A stretch of 56,865 nucleotides of DNA from a virus: IMG/VR virus record IMGVR_UViG_3300045107_000127, positions 1-56,865 of that record; one strand, 5' to 3'. Each line of letters begins with the position of its first letter. Positions within the stretch are counted from its first letter, which is position 1. The notes beneath the pieces are model-generated. The model saw only the letters and a program-made list of their open reading frames with translations, searched no databases and was not told the origin of the DNA. Made by a program: the position numbers and the translations under genes. Shown in pieces: positions 44,194 through 52,460 of this stretch.

Positions 44194-44850
44194 TTATCTC
44201 CTAAGAGTGTTAGGTACTTTGCCCGTCTTCGATTTTATATATCCCGCCAGTTCTAAAATCTCCGACTCGGGGAACAACTTTTTGTAGAACCCCGTCCCAA
44301 CGCCGTTAGCGACCAACGCCGTCCGCACCCCAGCGAACCCGGCCCGGTACATTTCGTAACATTCCACCCCCAGGACGTACCCTGCGTTGTCCACCGGCAC
44401 GTCTACCTCCGGGTGGAACCCTTCCGATTGGGCCTTCATCAGCAGCCACTCCGTCTCCTGCGTGTTCAGGCCGGTCGTCGGGAAGTTGCCCTTAGTCAAG
44501 ACCACGGCCCTCGTCGTCACTGGCGGCGGGGTCACGTCCACCCGGACGTTGGTCAGCCCGCTCTCGGTCAGGAAATTCTCGATGGGGTGCCCGTTCCCGT
44601 CGTAAACGATCTCCTTGACGTAGACGAGTTCTTCTTTCTTCTGCTTGAGCAGGGAGATGGGGAAGGACCGGGGGTGGGTCAGAATTGGCAGATATTCGTC
44701 ACGGCAGCAGAGATAGATATTGATGCCGGGGTGTAGCACTTCCAGCCGGGGCACGAAGTAGTTCAATAACAACAGGTACTCGTTGCACTGCCCCAGGTAG
44801 GCCACGCAGTAGTTGTCTTTGATCTTGGCGTATTTCGGGAACGGTATCAT
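44194..44850 (-). CDS. Hypothetical protein in a sugar-gene cluster
   Basis: 218 residues from ATG 44850 (MIPFPKYAKIKDNYCVAYLG). The opening is a strand-helix-strand unit like the first part of GT-B glycosyltransferases (LEVLHPGINIYLCCRDEYLP). The second part has VLTKGNFPTTGLNTQETEWL and VGTGFYKKLFPESEILELAG. It may be a degenerate or distant GT9-type enzyme. The start codon abuts the divergent start at 44851. Confidence 0.55.
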   Translation of the reverse strand: MIPFPKYAKIKDNYCVAYLGQCNEYLLLLNYFVPRLEVLHPGINIYLCCRDEYLPILTHPRSFPISLLKQKKEELVYVKEIVYDGNGHPIENFLTESGLTNVRVDVTPPPVTTRAVVLTKGNFPTTGLNTQETEWLLMKAQSEGFHPEVDVPVDNAGYVLGVECYEMYRAGFAGVRTALVANGVGTGFYKKLFPESEILELAGYIKSKTGKVPNTLRR

Positions 44851-45141
44851 ATGAATGAACAAGAAAAAGCGGCACTCGCCGCCGTCACCGTGAAGGACTT
44901 CTTCCAGCAGTTCGGCGGACCCGACGGGAAGTACACCTTCGATTTACTTTCTATACTACTAGAGGAGTTGTTTAATGCGAAAGTTGTATCTCTACTTGGC
45001 GAGTCGGTCCAAACAGGGGGTCAAGATAGTGACCACTTTCAAGGCGGACACGGACAAGGAAGTGAACTCGCCGCTGGCGAGCCTGGAGGAACTGGAACTC
45101 CCGCCGCAGTGGAAGATGGCAGTCGGCCGGGTCTTGAATGA
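44851..45141 (+). CDS. Short ORF, only the first part likely real
   Basis: 96 codons. The first 40 residues (MNEQEKAALAAVTVKDFFQQ and GKYTFDLLSILLEELF) look like a small helical protein. The last 50 codons overlap the next gene in another frame and look like shadow sequence (Gly/Gln/Ser-rich). Start codons of this and the divergent 44850 gene abut (CATATG). Confidence is low. Confidence 0.35.
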   Translation: MNEQEKAALAAVTVKDFFQQFGGPDGKYTFDLLSILLEELFNAKVVSLLGESVQTGGQDSDHFQGGHGQGSELAAGEPGGTGTPAAVEDGSRPGLE

Positions 45142-45343
45142 AAATAAGATGATGTACGAGGCCCGCCTGGAGACGGCCAACTCCTACGCCGACCTTCGAC
45201 AGCGGCTAAAAGACCGTGGTTTCACTAATCTACCGATGGGGGAAATCCCCATGATCCACTTCACCAACATCCACAAAGCCCCGAAGGCCAACACGAGCGG
45301 GTGTAAGGTGGTGAAGACAATGCTCAGAAAGAAAGAATCGTAA
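44975..45343 (+). CDS. Hypothetical protein
   Basis: 122 residues with GAGGAG before ATG 44975. It has a strand-rich start (MRKLYLYLASRSKQGVKIVT), a helical centre (WKMAVGRVLNENKMMYEARL) and a basic end. No family is recognised. Its last base overlaps the next start (TAATG), so it is translated together with the GT9-like gene. Confidence 0.65.
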   Translation: MRKLYLYLASRSKQGVKIVTTFKADTDKEVNSPLASLEELELPPQWKMAVGRVLNENKMMYEARLETANSYADLRQRLKDRGFTNLPMGEIPMIHFTNIHKAPKANTSGCKVVKTMLRKKES

Positions 45344-46206
45344 TGGACATCCTCATCAACCGAATGGGTTCGACCGGCGACGTTTTCGTAGCCGCCGCCG
45401 TCTGCCCCGCCCTCAAAAAGAAGTACCCGGACTGCCGAATCTACTTCGCTACCGAGTGCCACCACTCCCTCCACGGCAACCCGTTCGTGGACTTCATCAT
45501 CAAGCCGGACCCACAACGACAGTTCGATCTCGTCATCAACCTGGACGCCGCCTACGAGGCCCGCCAGAGCGAGAACTTCCTGAAGTGCTACGCCGACAAG
45601 GCCGGGGTTCCCGTCGAGGACTGCGAACTGTTCGTCAAGAACGACCCGGTGAACAAGCCGGAAGTGGTGAACTACGTCGTCGTCCACGCCGGTGTTTCGG
45701 AAGGCTGGGTCGGCCGGGCGTGGGGCAAGAACGAGTGGCGGGAACTCGCCCTTCGGTTGTATAATGCGGGCTACCAGATCGTGTGCGTGGGCGGCGAGGG
45801 CGACCACTTCGTCCCGAGCCACGTTGACGTGAGGAACAAGACGACGGTCGGCGAACTGGCGACCATCATCAAAGATGCGAAGGCGTTCGTGGGGGTAGAC
45901 TCGTTCCCGTTCCACGTCGCCCAGGCCGTCGAGACTCCGGCGGTGGTGTTCTTCGGGAGCGTGGCCCCGAACACTCGGGTGTTCAACAGTAACGTGGTGC
46001 CGGTGACGGCAAAAGAATTGCCCTGTCTGGGCTGTCACAGCCGCAAGACAGGGCTAACGTATTGCACGGATGTTTGCGAAACCGGCGATCAGGCGTGCAT
46101 CAGCCGGGTTTCGGTGGACGACATGTGGAAGGCGTTACTCCTCGTCCTTAACCAGTCGGACGCAGAAGCGGGGCAGGTAAAAACAACCCGAATCAACCTC
46201 AATTAA
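45343..46206 (+). CDS. GT9-like (heptosyltransferase-type) glycosyltransferase
   Basis: 287 residues, GT-B plan. The opening MDILINRMGSTGDVFVAAAV with the glycine-rich loop and KKKYPDCRIYFATECHHSL are characteristic of ADP-heptose transferases. The C-domain has YQIVCVGGEGDHFVPSHVDV and AFVGVDSFPFHVAQAVETPA, the nucleotide-sugar site. A Cys-rich stretch follows (LPCLGCHSRKTGLTYCTDVC). It is distinct from the 42333 enzyme. Two enzymes of this class plus other sugar genes indicate a glycan pathway. Confidence 0.85.
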   Translation: MDILINRMGSTGDVFVAAAVCPALKKKYPDCRIYFATECHHSLHGNPFVDFIIKPDPQRQFDLVINLDAAYEARQSENFLKCYADKAGVPVEDCELFVKNDPVNKPEVVNYVVVHAGVSEGWVGRAWGKNEWRELALRLYNAGYQIVCVGGEGDHFVPSHVDVRNKTTVGELATIIKDAKAFVGVDSFPFHVAQAVETPAVVFFGSVAPNTRVFNSNVVPVTAKELPCLGCHSRKTGLTYCTDVCETGDQACISRVSVDDMWKALLLVLNQSDAEAGQVKTTRINLN

Positions 46207-46467
46207 GAGTTCTTTGCCCTTCGTGTCAACGATCACGCCGCCTTCCTCGACGAGTTCGTGAACCATTTGTTCCGCATCGCCGTCGTCGGCGTGAGCCTTC
46301 TCAAGCAACTTCTTCATCCCCACCTTTGGGGTCACACTCATCCCGATGAAGCCCTCTGCCTTCGAGGCGGTGGGTTTCTCGATGTTGAAGAACTCGGACA
46401 TATCCTTCTGTTGGGACAGCCAGTTCTTGAAATCGTGTAGCGAAAACGATGGTCGTTCGTTACTCAT
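46135..46467 (-). CDS. Small protein with possible capsid-targeting-like N-terminus
   Basis: 110 residues from ATG 46467 (MSNERPSFSLHDFKNWLSQQ) with GGAGG upstream; an ORF start at 46509 lacks one. The FSLHDFKNWL segment resembles head tags but is preceded by eight residues. The rest contains PKVGMKKLLEKAHADDGDAE and a compact strand region near the end (KGKELLIEVDSGCFYLPRFC). The 3' end is antisense to the GT9 gene for 72 bases. Confidence 0.6.
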   Translation of the reverse strand: MSNERPSFSLHDFKNWLSQQKDMSEFFNIEKPTASKAEGFIGMSVTPKVGMKKLLEKAHADDGDAEQMVHELVEEGGVIVDTKGKELLIEVDSGCFYLPRFCVRLVKDEE

Positions 46468-46531
46468 TAAGTCCTCCGAAGAATGTACCCGTGTAAGCAC
46501 TGCATTCATTCAGGCCCGCACAGCACATCCT

Positions 46532-47395
46532 TTAGGCGTCTTCATCTTCATCCGCAAAGAATGCCAATGCCTGCTCGTCTTGGGTTATATATGTAGCATG
46601 CTTGTTTTCTGGGCCGTCTGAGTAGTTTGCGGCCTTCGCCTCGCCGGTCTTCTTCTTAGTAAACCAGTACAGGTTGGCGTCGATCAACTCCTGGGCCATC
46701 AACTGCTGCGGATAGGTATAGAGGCCGTTCGGTAATTCCTCAGCCCCGTCCTTCTTCTCACCGAATGACTCGTCGCAACTGACGAGCATGATCTTCTGGG
46801 CACGCATCCGGTAGGCGAGGCCAATCGCCGCACACACCGGGTTTCGGTAGTCATCAACATAGTAAAGACTGTCACCCTTTTGTCCGAACCCTTCCTCGGG
46901 AACCGGCTCGTACACATACGTCGTCCCCTTGTAGTCCTTCAGGAACTTCGCATTGGTCCGCATTGACGCCACGCACGCCGGGTAGTATTTCGACTTTCTC
47001 GGCAGGTAGCTTGTCGCCTCCGGGTACGGGTTATTCACCACATACAGGTTTACGGGCTTCTTGAACCCGGTCGTCCGCCACTTGTTCAACGCATGGTTGA
47101 CGGCGAAGACCGCCACGTCGTTCGGCAGGCTGTTGATGAAGTCTACCCGCTTGGCAAACGAGTAGCCGTCGGAGATGATGACCACCTTCGGGAACACCAA
47201 CTTCTCGTCGCAGATGTTGCCGATGTTCAACGCCCGGTTCTGGAACTCGTTCTGCACGATCAACGGCTTGTCGGCCGGACGGACCAGGGCGTTCGGCGTC
47301 ACGGGCATGGAGTTGGGTTTAGTGAAGTCCCGGACCCAGACCCCGCCTGCACGAATGAAATTGTTACGAGTCTTTTCGTCTTTTCGGATTCTCAT
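46532..47395 (-). CDS. DUF115 / Maf-glycosyltransferase-like protein
   Basis: 287 residues. Residues 70-150 fit the DUF115 (motility-associated Maf) and sialyltransferase-type layout: KVVIISDGYSFAKRVDFINS, VAVFAVNHALNKWRTTGF and VNLYVVNNPYPEATSYLP. A later AAIGLAYRMRAQKIMLVSCD marks the second nucleotide-sugar-like strand. These proteins may transfer nonulosonic acids or act on sugars. The 4-base overlap with the DUF1152 gene links them. Assignment is tentative. Confidence 0.5.
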   Translation of the reverse strand: MRIRKDEKTRNNFIRAGGVWVRDFTKPNSMPVTPNALVRPADKPLIVQNEFQNRALNIGNICDEKLVFPKVVIISDGYSFAKRVDFINSLPNDVAVFAVNHALNKWRTTGFKKPVNLYVVNNPYPEATSYLPRKSKYYPACVASMRTNAKFLKDYKGTTYVYEPVPEEGFGQKGDSLYYVDDYRNPVCAAIGLAYRMRAQKIMLVSCDESFGEKKDGAEELPNGLYTYPQQLMAQELIDANLYWFTKKKTGEAKAANYSDGPENKHATYITQDEQALAFFADEDEDA

Positions 47396-48297
47396 AGCGG
47401 AATAGCTTGTCGCTCCCTCAGTGGTAACTTGTTAGACCTGTACAACATCAACACGTCGGTGCTGAGGTTGGTGTTCTCGAACAACTTCGCCAGCTTGTTA
47501 CGGGCCAGCACCTTGTCGAGATCGTAGAACCACATGATCGGCATCAACGGGTTAATGTAGTTTACTGTGTTCGTCTTCCCGGCGAGTTGCGGGTCCACGT
47601 CCGAGTACAGAGAGTCGTTCCCGAACTTCCCCTCGACGGCCGAGATGACTTTCGTGTGGACGTGGCTCTTACGCCTCCCGTCGGCCCATGCGTACTCGCA
47701 CACTTCTCGATAGGCTTGGTATTCCGGGTCGTCCTTCGTCAGTGAAGAACAACCCCAGAACGCCCCGTCGGCAGCCAGAGCCGCCATGTTCTGTAACGCA
47801 TGGTTGTGGCACACGTCCTCGTCCGTCTCCGTGCCGAAACCCAGGCAGACCAGAACCTTCGCCACACGCAGGGCACTCACCGCCTGCATCGTCACGAAGT
47901 CCTCCAGAATCGTCCCGGCCCCTTCCTCGTCGCCCACCATCAGTGAATCCACCCCGCCGTCCACGCACACAATCGTGTCAATGGCGTGTTCTTTCATGAT
48001 GGTGTGCAGGATGTTCCGGGTTGGGATCACACCGGCACGAGGTAGGGCGTAGACGGTGGTTTTGTATTCCTGCTTCTCCAGCCACCCGGCCAGGAAGCCT
48101 TCGGGACACGGGTGATCGTCCCTGGGGAACTTCAACACGCTCTTGACCGAGGCGTTGACATTGGCGAAGAAGAGTCTCGTGTTGGCGTTGTGGTTTTGCG
48201 CAAACAAAGGGACGGCCCCGTAGATGTCGAAGCCGCCCCCGATGCCCAAGAACAAGGTGTTCTTGGATTGAGTCAGGTCGATAGGTAGGTTGAGCAT
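47392..48297 (-). CDS. DUF1152-like protein
   Basis: 301 residues. The glycine-rich opening NTLFLGIGGGFDIYGAVPLF and the later IDTIVCVDGGVDSLMVGDEE, GTILEDFVTMQAVSAL and VLVCLGFGTETDEDV are the signature blocks of DUF1152, an archaeal and bacterial family of unknown function with a nucleotide-binding-like loop. It is unusual in phages. It neighbours sugar-related genes, so a nucleotide-sugar role is possible. Confidence 0.75.
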   Translation of the reverse strand: MLNLPIDLTQSKNTLFLGIGGGFDIYGAVPLFAQNHNANTRLFFANVNASVKSVLKFPRDDHPCPEGFLAGWLEKQEYKTTVYALPRAGVIPTRNILHTIMKEHAIDTIVCVDGGVDSLMVGDEEGAGTILEDFVTMQAVSALRVAKVLVCLGFGTETDEDVCHNHALQNMAALAADGAFWGCSSLTKDDPEYQAYREVCEYAWADGRRKSHVHTKVISAVEGKFGNDSLYSDVDPQLAGKTNTVNYINPLMPIMWFYDLDKVLARNKLAKLFENTNLSTDVLMLYRSNKLPLRERQAIPL

Positions 48298-48300
48298 AGT

Positions 48301-50172
48301 TTACTTTATACAAGGCATGATCCGCACGCACGGTGCGTCTTCGCCTTCCGCTGCTGCGATCATCTTGTCCATCGTGATCTTCAGTTCCAGCGGGGCACCT
48401 TTATAAACTAGCTCCATCTTCGGCATATCTTCTTCCTTCGGGAAGAGAATCGGGATGCCCTCCGGGAAGCCCACGACCGTCAGGGCTTCCGGGATACCCG
48501 TGACCGGCAGCGATGTCGGCACACCCGAGGCGTCCAAGATGATCTTGCTCGGAATGGGTTCGACCATCTCGACCGTGATCTTCTCGGGGATCGGGTGTTC
48601 CATCCGCAACACCATCTCGTGCGGCACGTCCTTGTTGACCAATTCGATCTGACGGGGAACGTCACGGTTCACCAACTCGATCTGGTCCGGCAGCGGCGTC
48701 TCCGGCCCGTGGATGTGGATCACGTCGGGCAGCGGCTTGTCCGGGCCGAAGATTCGGATGATCTCGGGCAGGTGGCAATCTTCCGTAACAACCTTGATCG
48801 TCTTCGGCACACTGGTGGCGTCGATCTTGATGTCCGGGATTTCGTCCGGCATCACGATCCTGATCTCTTCCGGCATCCCGACCGTCTCGTACTCCACCTT
48901 CAGTTGCTCGGACGCCTGGAACAAGTCGGCGAACTCGTCGCCGAACTCGTTCTGCACGTTCTGGGCCATCAACTGCGGCTTCGTGACCGGACGGACCATC
49001 GTCATCTGCATGGTCATCTCCGGCATGTTGCTCCAGTCGATCTCGAACTTCGGCAACTCGCCGTAGTCGATGCCCATCGCAATGCTCGACTGAGCCACGA
49101 TGACAATCGTCGGCGGGATCGGCGGGTCGATGACAATCGTCGGCGGCACGTCAACGAAGATGATCGACGGCAGGCTGAACCCGCCCTCAATCGTAACGGT
49201 GCTGTGGAGAATCTGTACCGGGTTGTCCGGCCCCTCGATCACCACGTTCGAAACCAACTGGATGTCCGGGCCGATGATGACCGACGGCAGCGGGCCGATC
49301 TGACCTTCCAGCGAGATGCACGGGAAGACCAGCGGCGGCAGGTTGATGTTCGGCTCCGGCACTTCGCACGGGACGAAGGTGAAGTCCGGGATATCCGGCA
49401 CGGTCGGAATCGGGATGTCGAACACGTCTTCAATGACGGCAGGCGGTTCACTCGGGTTCTCACGCTCGACCGGCGTCACGATGATCTGGCACTTGTCGTT
49501 ACTCAAAGTCACCACGGGGTCAATCGTGGCGTTCAGGGCGTAGCGGTGGCTGCCGGACAGGGCCGTCGTCGTGGACTCGCCGTCGCCGAAGTCCAAGCGG
49601 AACGAGTTGGCCGTCGTGGGTTGTGTAAGCTCGACGATATAGTTGGCGAGGATACCCGTTTCCTTGTCGTTCTCCACGATGTTGAACGTGAAGTTCACGT
49701 CCGGGCAGGCGTAGTCGTCGAAGATGATCGCCAACGCCTGAAGGTTGCGGATACGCCAGTCGAGGGTTTCCTGCCGTGGGTCGAAGTTGAACCCCACGAA
49801 GTTCTCGACGTTCAGGATCGCATCGACCAACTGGTTGTGGTGTTCGGCAATGACGTAACTGCGAACCCAGGTGCCACGGGGGTTGAACTTGGACTTGCCG
49901 AGCAACGCTCGGGCACAGCCCTTGAGCTTGTTCACCTTGCCGTTGGAGTCCTTCTCCACGGAGTCGTAGTAGAACAACTCGCCGTCGATGTTTCCGAACC
50001 CGTTGTCGGCCCAGATTTCCGGCTTGTCGGAGGCCACGGGCAGGAGTTCGATGGTTTCCGCCCAGGCGGCGTTGTCTGCGCACAGCTTCGTCTCCGTGGT
50101 GTTGTACACCAGGAACAAAGTGTAGTCCGAGTCAATCGCATTCGGGTACGCAGGAATCGGCGGAAATGGCAT
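48301..50172 (-). CDS. Large beta-repeat virion adhesin-like protein
   Basis: 623 residues from ATG 50172 (MPFPPIPAYPNAIDSDYTLF). The N-terminal 120 residues share the plan of the next two proteins (Y-P-x-A-x-D-S-D at the start, IAEHHNQLVDAILNVENFVG). A PKD-like piece follows (SFRLDFGDGESTTTALSGSH). The C-terminal 370 residues are a regular Pro/Ile-rich repeat (LPSVIIGPDIQLVSNVVIEG, MPDEIPDIKIDATSV) suggesting an elongated beta structure. It ends with Cys-containing APCVRIMPCIK. It is probably part of a tail fibre or baseplate arm. Confidence 0.75.
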   Translation of the reverse strand: MPFPPIPAYPNAIDSDYTLFLVYNTTETKLCADNAAWAETIELLPVASDKPEIWADNGFGNIDGELFYYDSVEKDSNGKVNKLKGCARALLGKSKFNPRGTWVRSYVIAEHHNQLVDAILNVENFVGFNFDPRQETLDWRIRNLQALAIIFDDYACPDVNFTFNIVENDKETGILANYIVELTQPTTANSFRLDFGDGESTTTALSGSHRYALNATIDPVVTLSNDKCQIIVTPVERENPSEPPAVIEDVFDIPIPTVPDIPDFTFVPCEVPEPNINLPPLVFPCISLEGQIGPLPSVIIGPDIQLVSNVVIEGPDNPVQILHSTVTIEGGFSLPSIIFVDVPPTIVIDPPIPPTIVIVAQSSIAMGIDYGELPKFEIDWSNMPEMTMQMTMVRPVTKPQLMAQNVQNEFGDEFADLFQASEQLKVEYETVGMPEEIRIVMPDEIPDIKIDATSVPKTIKVVTEDCHLPEIIRIFGPDKPLPDVIHIHGPETPLPDQIELVNRDVPRQIELVNKDVPHEMVLRMEHPIPEKITVEMVEPIPSKIILDASGVPTSLPVTGIPEALTVVGFPEGIPILFPKEEDMPKMELVYKGAPLELKITMDKMIAAAEGEDAPCVRIMPCIK

Positions 50173-50174
50173 CT

Positions 50175-52460
50175 TTAGTAAACTCCCATGATCCATTGCT
50201 CGCCGCTCGGCCGTGCGCCCAGGGCGGTGAATGTTAGGTCCGTCTCAGAGAACTTCAGGAACACGTTCTCGCTGTAGTCGAAGCTCAGGTACGCCCGCTT
50301 GTCCCCGTCCGAGGTACACAGCAGCGTGTTCGATGTATTATCGTATCCCGGAACGCCGGTATCTTGCAAAGCCCGGTACGCCACGGAGTTAAACCCAGGA
50401 CCGCCCGTAGACCAAGTGAAGCTCGTGTCGCTGAACGCCGAGATCGACCCGGAGTTGTTGAAGAAGTACACACCCTGGCTCAAGTTAGTCAACTGGCCCT
50501 CGGTCTTCGTCGGCCCCTGCATGTCCGTCAGCTTGCGGATCGTCTGGAACGGGTTGCCCACAGTCCCCTCCGTCCGGTAGAAGCTCTTGATGCGGAAGAA
50601 CGGGCCGATGCCCGAGTTCCGGGTGATGTACCCGGTGTTGTCCTTCCAGGCCGTCCGGTACACGCTGAAGTTACCGTAGATGCTGTTGCCGTCGTCGTCA
50701 TACGAGGCCACGTTACTCAACAATTCCTGGGCACCGTTGCTGAAGTTGTCCACCGTCAGCGTTTCGTCCGTGGTCGTCAAGAACGTCAGGTCGAGGATCG
50801 TCTTCGTCGGGTTGGTCGGCGAAGTCGATGGCGAGGGCACGGTGGTCGGGGCACCGAACACGAAGAACGCAGCCCCGGCGGAATTGAACGTCGCCCAATT
50901 CCACGGGCGGCTAACCTCGGACCGGGTGATGTAGGTGTCGCTGAACCCGGTGTACTCAACGAACCGAATCTCCTCGGCACTGATCGGGTCGGAACCAGAC
51001 CGGCCGCTCGCCCAATAAAGCAACACAGAGCCGCCACGGCCCGACTCCAGCGTACCACGGGGAGCAAAGCCGGTGTTCCGCTTGAACTCCCGCTTCTGCT
51101 GCGAGGCCGACGGCACGTTGTCCAAGAAGCTGTCGTCCCGCAACACGATCTGCGACGAGTTGCTGTTGAGCTTGAATGTTTCGCTAATCAACCCATACTC
51201 GTAGGCCCGGACCGTAACGCCCGTGTCGAACGTCCACAGCCACAGGTTCACGTTCTCCACCACGTCGATGCAGTTCTCGTAGGTGGTGATTCTGTAAGCC
51301 CCGAAGTCCGTGTCCACCCGCAGCTTCAGGTCGTACAACCCGCCGATAGAGTAAGACGCCTTCGTGCTGGAGGCGTTCGGGTGGTTCAGGTCGTCACCCA
51401 GACTCCAGGTGTAGTTCACAATCGGGTCAATCGGCGAGCCGCTGCCGTCGAGCGGTTCCCCGCCGAAGCTGATTCCCGGCGTGGACAGGTTCTCTCCGTC
51501 CGGGATGAACAGATTGATGATGGTGTTGATCGGTGCCCGCACCCGTGGGTTCACGGTGTACGGTCCGTTGACCGGCACGCCTGGGGTGATCGTCTGCCCT
51601 TCGCCGTTCTGGAACTTGATGATGGCCTCGTCCGGTGCCTTCACCCGAGCCTTGATGAAGGCCGGGAAGGTGCAGGAGTCGCTGCCGAAGTCGTTCGTGA
51701 CGGTCAGGGTCACGTCGAAGATGCCGGGCCGCAGGTAGGTCTTCTTGATCGTCCCGCCGTCCGTGTCGTAAACCAACACGTTCTCGGCGTCCTCTGGAAC
51801 TACGGAGGTTTCACTGATGACGCTGATGAGCGAGATGTTGCTGGTCGTGTTGTCGCCGAAGTCCCAGGAGATCGTCACGGGACCGGCGGTGCCGTCAGTA
51901 CCCAGGCGGAAGCTCAGGTCACGGAACTCGATGTCGAGCGGGACGATGCCCGTCCGCTTGTCGGCGGTGAACCACGCACGGGGGATGAGAACCACCTTGC
52001 GTAAGAAGTTGACCCGGCCTTCCATCGTCGGCCCGAACGGCAGGTCGTCCACGGTGCCCTTGACGCCGATGAACTCTTCGATAGCGATCAGGGCGTCCTT
52101 CAGGGCGTTGTGGTGCTGAGCCATGACGTTCTGCGTGACGTTCGTGATCCGCTTGAGTTTCGGAACATCTACGAACGTCGGCAGGACTTCGAGGCCGCTG
52201 ATGACGCCCGTGGCCGTGTCGATGTTCGAGTAGAACAGCGAGATGGCCCGCTTGTCGATGTCGCTGCACTGCTCGGTGAGCGTGATGATGCCCGTCGGCG
52301 GGAACCGAGACAGGATGAGAAGGTCGCCCTCCACCGTGATCTCGGTATCGCCGGGGTTGTAATCTTCGGCAAGACGGACCCGCAGACCGTCATGAACTGC
52401 GAACAGGTTAGTGTCCGAGTCGAAGGCGTCCGGGTAGTCACTCGCTGTAGGGATCGTCAT
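50175..52460 (-). CDS. PKD-domain virion protein, large
   Basis: 761 residues. The shared N-domain (YPDAFDSDTNLFAVHD, MAQHHNALKDALIAIEEFIG) leads to PKD-like domains: VTISWDFGDNTTSNISLISV and GIFDVTLTVTNDFGSDSCTF, then another with YTWSLGDDLNHPNASS and GLYDLKLRVDTDFGAY. PKD domains bind surface polymers or act as spacers in adhesins. The C-terminal 350 residues look like a beta-propeller or lectin region. It is in an operon with the two related proteins, ending at 48301. Confidence 0.78.
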   Translation of the reverse strand: MTIPTASDYPDAFDSDTNLFAVHDGLRVRLAEDYNPGDTEITVEGDLLILSRFPPTGIITLTEQCSDIDKRAISLFYSNIDTATGVISGLEVLPTFVDVPKLKRITNVTQNVMAQHHNALKDALIAIEEFIGVKGTVDDLPFGPTMEGRVNFLRKVVLIPRAWFTADKRTGIVPLDIEFRDLSFRLGTDGTAGPVTISWDFGDNTTSNISLISVISETSVVPEDAENVLVYDTDGGTIKKTYLRPGIFDVTLTVTNDFGSDSCTFPAFIKARVKAPDEAIIKFQNGEGQTITPGVPVNGPYTVNPRVRAPINTIINLFIPDGENLSTPGISFGGEPLDGSGSPIDPIVNYTWSLGDDLNHPNASSTKASYSIGGLYDLKLRVDTDFGAYRITTYENCIDVVENVNLWLWTFDTGVTVRAYEYGLISETFKLNSNSSQIVLRDDSFLDNVPSASQQKREFKRNTGFAPRGTLESGRGGSVLLYWASGRSGSDPISAEEIRFVEYTGFSDTYITRSEVSRPWNWATFNSAGAAFFVFGAPTTVPSPSTSPTNPTKTILDLTFLTTTDETLTVDNFSNGAQELLSNVASYDDDGNSIYGNFSVYRTAWKDNTGYITRNSGIGPFFRIKSFYRTEGTVGNPFQTIRKLTDMQGPTKTEGQLTNLSQGVYFFNNSGSISAFSDTSFTWSTGGPGFNSVAYRALQDTGVPGYDNTSNTLLCTSDGDKRAYLSFDYSENVFLKFSETDLTFTALGARPSGEQWIMGVY

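Noticed and set aside
48595-50178. Plus-strand ORF of 527 codons
   Set aside because: Antisense to the beta-repeat adhesin; rich in Arg/His/Asp as expected for a shadow of that gene.
50364-52004. Plus-strand ORF of 546 codons
   Set aside because: Antisense to the large PKD protein, Arg/Val-rich, no ribosome-binding site.
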